Source of the DNA: Symsagittifera roscoffensis
Taxonomy: Eukaryota; Xenacoelomorpha; Acoela; Convolutidae
Length of the DNA stretch: 64,000 bases
Assembly: GCF_963678635.1 (NCBI RefSeq)
Contig: NC_087066.1
Coordinates: forward strand, 52,098,312 to 52,162,311
Reading direction: 5' to 3'
Shown: positions 59,353 to 64,000 of the stretch, in pieces
Layout of the letters: each line of letters begins with the position of its first letter
How positions within the stretch are numbered: position 1 is the first letter of the stretch
Made by a program: the position numbers and the translations under genes
Notes under the pieces: generated by a model
The model's database searches: none
Told to the model about the DNA's origin: nothing
The model's input: only the letters and a program-made list of their open reading frames with translations

Positions 59353-59891
59353 AACAAGACTGCTCGAATCAGGGCGAAGCCCTGAAGGTTCCGACTTCCT
59401 ATTAAGGTTTATGGAGCAGTAATAACATTGAAAAATTAAAAGTAATACAACAAAATGAAACTTTTTTTTCTATCTCATATTAGAAATTTTATATGAAAAT
59501 TATACCCCCACACGCCATATAAAGTACAAAAGGATAGACTTTGCTACTTGTAACAAATCAATTAGGGCACAATTATAAGCTTCGTTGCACCAATTTGGAA
59601 CGATTTCTAAGACGGATTAACTCTCCGCTTACGCGTTAATAACGCGAAATATATAGCGCGTTAATTGTCCCAAATTGGTCAAAATGGCAATCTTTAAACC
59701 CTCATAACCTTACAAAAATGATCACAGGTGAAATATCTTTTCAAATTTGAGCTCAGGACAACAATACCTTTCGAATGATATAAAAACGTTCCGTCAAAAA
59801 TGGCTAGATAAAAAGTCGAAATTTGTCTGAAGAAAAAAAACCCGCCCGAGCACAAATATTCCGTTACTTTCGTATCGAAAGTCGAAACAAT
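59353..59891 (-). mobile_element. Helitron-like repeat, copy E
   Basis: The best-preserved copy. Left hairpin TCAGGGCGAAGCCCTGA is perfect (7-base stem), then GGTTCCGACTTCC. At the right end ACTTTCG-TAT-CGAAAGT forms a second hairpin before GTCGAAACAA. Confidence 0.8.
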
Positions 59892-59892
59892 A

Positions 59893-60140
59893 AATCTCTG
59901 CCTACGCGTCAAAAGTGTGAAGTATATCGCGCGTTAACTGTCCTAAATTGGCCAATTTGGGAATCATTATACCACCATAATCTTACGAAAAAACATCACA
60001 CACGGTAAATTTATTTTTAGTTTTAGTTTCAAGAGAACCTTTCTAATAATATATTAAAATTTCAGTCAGAAAATGCTATTTAAAAATCAAAGTTTTTCTG
60101 GAGAAAAAGATACACCGAGCACAAATATTCCGCGTTTTTC
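59893..60140 (-). mobile_element. Helitron-like repeat, copy F, 5'-incomplete
   Basis: Only the right half: CTCTGCCTACGCGTCAAAAG, TATATCGCGCGTTAACTGTC, then GAGCACAAATATTCCG. Confidence 0.6.
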
Positions 60141-60318
60141 TTCAAAAATTGTTAGAAAAAACCATTTGTAGCTTATAAGTTGATGACTTACTATGACTCA
60201 CGTGAATAATCTCCCCTTTTAATTGACCAAGTGAACAGTCTCCCCTTTAACAGACCAAGTGCACAATCTTCCCGTAAAAATCTTTTGGTAAATTCAAACC
60301 GTGAGACCTGCCTGTCAT

Positions 60319-60458
60319 ACAGTGCTGATTTAAGCTGACCGGACAAAACAAACAGCACTGTAAAACTTAATTGCGTTTTTCTCAAACCCAATTTGAGAAA
60401 AACGCGTTTTAGCTTCTATTTTTGTTAATATTGTCCAGATAGTTTATATCAGCACTGT
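60319..60458. mobile_element. 140-base palindromic element
   Basis: Outer arms ACAGTGCTGAT and ATCAGCACTGT; inner arms around CCGGACAA/TTGTCCAG; centre a perfect 14-base stem GCGTTTTTCTCAAA / TTTGAGAAAAACGC (60373-60405). A foldback that can form one long hairpin. Confidence 0.7.
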
Positions 60459-60469
60459 GTTCTCAAATC

Positions 60470-61955
60470 TGATTGATAGAAAAAGATTAATTAAAAATTG
60501 TGAAAGTTTCCCTTAAATTGATATAAGGCGAAATTGTTCACCTGGTGCCTTAAATTTTGTAACGAGACGTGTTTTTGGAATGATCCCTCTGAAAAAATGT
60601 TTAATTGGGATACTAACCTTCGCATTTTGAAACTACAAAGAAAAATGACATTGATTGTCTGAAAAAACATTTAAACAATTGAAATCTTGCGGAATAAACA
60701 TATACAAGTAATAGTAATTGGACAGTATAAATTTTTGTTAGAACTAGTTCAAATGAATTCAAAAAAATGCCATGTGATTTTATATTACAAGACAAAGACA
60801 AAAAGCGGAGTTTTTATCAAGGAAGTAGAAAAATTATTGCAATGGGCTCAAATAGAACAAAAAACATGATGCTTTATAATTTTACACTTGAATTCAGTTG
60901 GTAGAAAACTCTAAACGAGAAGCATTGCCAGGTTGAAGTAGGTACTTTTGAAAAGTTTTCGGATTCGCGGAATCCAGAGCAGAAGATTTGGAAGTCAGAC
61001 TTTTTCCAGAGTCCAAAAACAAACAAGAGTACATGCATGTAGTGAAACGCACTGATGTGGAGTTCTCATTATGTTTTAATGCTGAAATTCCCAAAAAATG
61101 CGAAATCTGCAATTTATTTGCTGCAAATTGCGGAATTTTCTGAGCTTGCTGATGTTTTTCAAGTCTAATGAGCGACACATTTTATGTGCCCTTTTAAAGT
61201 TTTGCCACAAACATTTTTTCGTGAATTTTTCAACAATTTTTTTGGCGGTTTCTACTAGCAATGTTTATTATAGGATAAAAACGCCCTCTTCGCCTTTCTC
61301 AGACAGAAATGCACAATTTTGCCGTGATTTTATTTGGCTAGATTAGTTTTAGGTTACTTCATCTTCAAATGGTTGACGTAAAAACAAATAACATAAAATT
61401 TAAAGAAAGCAAAAAAAGTTAGCAGGTTAAATTAGTTCTAATAATCTGGTAATGAACTAGAAATGCTAGAATAACATTTAAAAGTCATTCAAAATATCCG
61501 TTAAACTTCGCTTCAGAAATGGTTACGTTGTCTGAACATCATCATAAAAGAAAAACGGTAGAAAAAACTGTTTCTCTGTAAGAATAAGTTTCAGGCAAGA
61601 ATTGAAGTGAAGAGGGATAATTACACCAGGAAAAGGTAAGAGCTTATATGGTCACTACGCCGGAACAAACTCCAGAAGGTAAATTGATTCAGTAAAATGT
61701 TGCAATTCGGCCTTGAGAGCCAACCGGAACAGGATGATGGAATCCAGCTGATAAAAAATGTTTAAAATATTCTAGGTTGAAAAAAAAACTTTATACCAGA
61801 GAAACCGATACACGGGAGATGAAAGGATGTCTACATGAAACTTTTTCACAAAAAAACTTTTAAGAATTTTTATCAATGAGACAACAATTTTTATTAAGAT
61901 AAAAACTGAAAATTGATTACAATCTTGCGCAAAAGATGAAACGTTCAGTATTTAA
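60470..61955. other. Non-coding, nothing recognised
   Basis: AT-rich; frames up to 94 codons on both strands overlap each other and have no recognisable content. Confidence 0.4.
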
Positions 61956-61961
61956 ACTAAA

Positions 61962-62420
61962 ATAAGACTGCTCTTATATCAAGGCAAAGCCCTGAGTGTT
62001 CCGACTGCCGCGTAATCCATATCGAATAATTTTTTTAGGAAAAAAATTGAAAAATTATAAATTGAAAAACTTGAAATTTTTAGGAAAAAAATTGAGTTAT
62101 ACGAAGTTTAAGTTTGGAACCATTTCGTTGTGCGGAGTAATTCGCCACAGAAAAATTAATCACGCAACGCTTTCAGTCTTATGAATAAAAACTTCAAAGT
62201 ACAGAAAATTTAGTCAAGAGCAAGGCCGAACAGGAAATTTTCAAAATACCTGCAAGAGCAAATCATAGGGAAAATAACATTTAAAATTTGATTTCAGAAA
62301 GTCGTCAATGAGGCATAAAGTTTTTTTGTTGAAAACTACTATTTCGATTGACTGAATAAAGAGACCAAACCAAGTTGATAATAATTTAAATATTTTTCGA
62401 AAGTCGGAAGAACAAGGCTG
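61962..62420 (-). mobile_element. Degraded Helitron-like copy
   Basis: Hairpin end AATAAGACTGCTCTTATATC, AAGGCAAAGCCCTGA and TTCCGACTGCC at 61962-62010; the far end CGAAAGTCGGAAGAACAA at 62400-62416. The interior is diverged. A further end (GGCTGCTCGTATCAG) begins at 62417. Confidence 0.5.
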
Positions 62421-62589
62421 CTCGTATCAGCACACTATGTCATCTTCCAGCACCCATGTAGAAAAAGTGATGTTTTTAATTTAAAGCAAAGTGTTAAGTA
62501 GACCAAGCAAGCTTGCCTCTATTCAATTCAAAACAATTTCTCAGAAAGATTTCCTTTTTAGAGTGATCTCACATCAAAGTTGTTCTTTC

Positions 62590-63069
62590 TTGTTGAAGAA
62601 AGTGACGGAATATTTGTGCTCGGGGTGGTTTTATCTCCGGACTAAATTCGACTTTTCAATTAGATATTTTCAACCAAAAGGTTTTGCTGTCTTGAGCTCA
62701 AATTTGAAAAATTAATTTACCTGTGATCACTTTTCGTAAAGTTATGGGGGTTTAAAAATTGGCAACTTGGCCAATTTGTGATAATTAACGCGCGATACAT
62801 TTTGTGCTATTAACGCGTAAGCGGATACTTAATCCGTACTATAAATTGTTCCAAAATGAATTGAAGAATGGTTTTTGTTTATTTAAAAGTTTTCTATTTG
62901 CAAAATTTTTACTTTGTACTGTACATGTAGGTGGAAGATTTTTCCAAAAAAATGAAAAAAAAATTACTAGAGTTTTGAGGTTTCTTCATTTTTTAAGCAA
63001 AAATACTCCATAGACCTTAAAAGGCAGTCGGATCAGTCAGGGCTTCGCCCTGATACGAGCAGCCTTGTT
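62590..63069 (+). mobile_element. Helitron-like repeat, inverted copy
   Basis: Reads GACGGAATATTTGTGCTCGG at the left, TTAACGCGTAAGCGGA in the middle and GGCAGTCGGAT, CAGGGCTTCGCCCTG, ATACGAGCAGCCTTGTT at the right. The hairpin is followed by 17 bases to the end. Confidence 0.75.
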
Positions 63070-64000
63070 ATTTTTTTAATGATTTTTTGAAAATGAACAT
63101 TTGATTTTTTTTGGCGCCTACATCTATTGAAAAATGATCAAACCGGAGACTAGCGGGGGTTGTGAAAATGTGCTGGCACGGGAGCTGCAAATAGGCTGGC
63201 ACGGGATGCTGCATTAGTTGGAAGAACACAGGAAGCGAACAGCGAAAAAAGAGTAAAAAACCAAGGGTTAGACGCCTGATTCGTGACTTTTGAAGCGAAC
63301 CAAAGTGTAAAATCACGTATGTTTTTGTTCCCATTCACAGCATTTATCGTTTAATACTTCCAACCCTCTATTTTTACGGCATGAACATAACGAATAGGTT
63401 CAACTTGTTTATGCTCGTCCTCAGCAAGATAGTTCGGGAAGTTGAATGTACATTTTCGTCGCAACCGACCGCTTTTCAAATCTATCGGCAATGTTGACTC
63501 GGTCAACTGGGAACACAAAATTAATTCTTAAAAGCATACATACAACAGCACTGCATTCCAAATCCAACAAACACTCGGGGTGAGAAAACAATTTAATGGA
63601 TGCCTTTTGTTAGATAAAATATCAGACGAAATTTTGCCCGAATTTTGACTGGACGACTCAGATCATTAACAAAGGCTTAAAAACCGCTAAATTCAGTCCA
63701 GAATTTGGTTTTTTCAGGATACCCTGAACTATTTTATCGAGGATTTCAGGGTTACTAAAAACTGGGTGACGCGGTTTTCCCTTATTAAGTTACAATTTGG
63801 TCGAAACCGAATACCGAGCTATTTTTGCAATTGACCGCATCGAAAATTTTGTGTTCAATCTCTAAAACAAGAATCAAACTTCTGCCGGAAAGACTTGAGC
63901 CCAGAAAACTTGAGTTACACTTGCTTAAAAAAATTTTTTGTTCTGAACATGTAAAAATTGGGGAGGACCTTTGTATTCGGATGGGTTTCAATTTTTTTCC
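63070..64000. other. Non-coding, nothing recognised
   Basis: A short direct repeat GCTGGCACGGGA-GCTGCA occurs near 63171 and 63194. No genes seen to the end of the window. Confidence 0.4.

Noticed and set aside
62590-63069. Classical Helitron with CTRR end
   Set aside because: The end after the hairpin is CTTGTT, not CTRR, so only a Helentron-type reading is proposed.
1-64000. CRISPR arrays, rRNA genes, bacterial operons
   Set aside because: None seen; short direct repeats lack regular spacers and the gene structure is eukaryotic.

Overview
The window looks like animal nuclear DNA: AT-rich, gene-poor, with one intron-split G-protein-coupled receptor gene and otherwise transposable elements in various states of decay. 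GT-AG introns, a tRNA-derived sequence, hAT-type and TA-flanked miniature elements, Helitron-like repeats and Ty3-type retroelements all say metazoan. I cannot name the phylum from sequence alone. There are no bacterial features (no operons, no Shine-Dalgarno pattern).

Region 1 (1-1.3 kb) holds the decayed 3' part of the pol gene of one Ty3 retroelement, with an integrase DX35E core. Region 2 (about 1.3-19.3 kb) is dominated by an unusually large Ty3-type element on the + strand. Its order is a very long gag (2919-7039), then protease, reverse transcriptase, RNase H and integrase (about 7020-11628), a membrane/Pro-Ser-rich accessory ORF (ORF-A, 12449-13751), an envelope-like glycoprotein gene (13748-16373), and a second unknown accessory ORF downstream of env (ORF-B, 16380-18185). 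ORF-A and env overlap by ATGA, and ORF-B starts 6 bases after the env stop. The env resembles chuvirus-type (gB-like) glycoproteins by my recollection of motifs. Most genes carry stops and frameshifts, so this copy is dead. I did not find its LTRs by eye. A small remnant at 19.3-19.8 kb could be the other half of the region 1 element, which would make the big element a nested insertion.

Region 3 (20-30 kb) switches base composition. The + strand is T-rich with G>C, a mirror image of the A/C-rich retroelement strand. It is built from diverged tandem copies, and in one place the minus strand reads like the Asn/Ser/Arg-rich and acidic tail of gag. I read it as an inverted, very old retroelement array, with low confidence.

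Region 4 (30-37.4 kb) is non-coding and holds a TA-flanked palindromic element, a tRNA-Lys-like SINE, a cluster of ATTATAATCGAT-type repeats, C-rich low-complexity DNA and a near-perfect foldback.

Region 5 (37.4-48.6 kb, minus strand) is a class A GPCR gene: exon 1 (48500-48123, TM1-TM3) and exon 2 (38363-37446, TM4-TM7), with precise phase-0 splice sites and a 9,759-base intron filled with repeats. It would encode 431 residues. Region 6 (48.6-64 kb) is non-coding DNA with more hAT and Helitron-like copies, a ~150-base minisatellite, a palindromic element, a duplicated segment and one fragment of a gag-like gene (56.4-56.8 kb).
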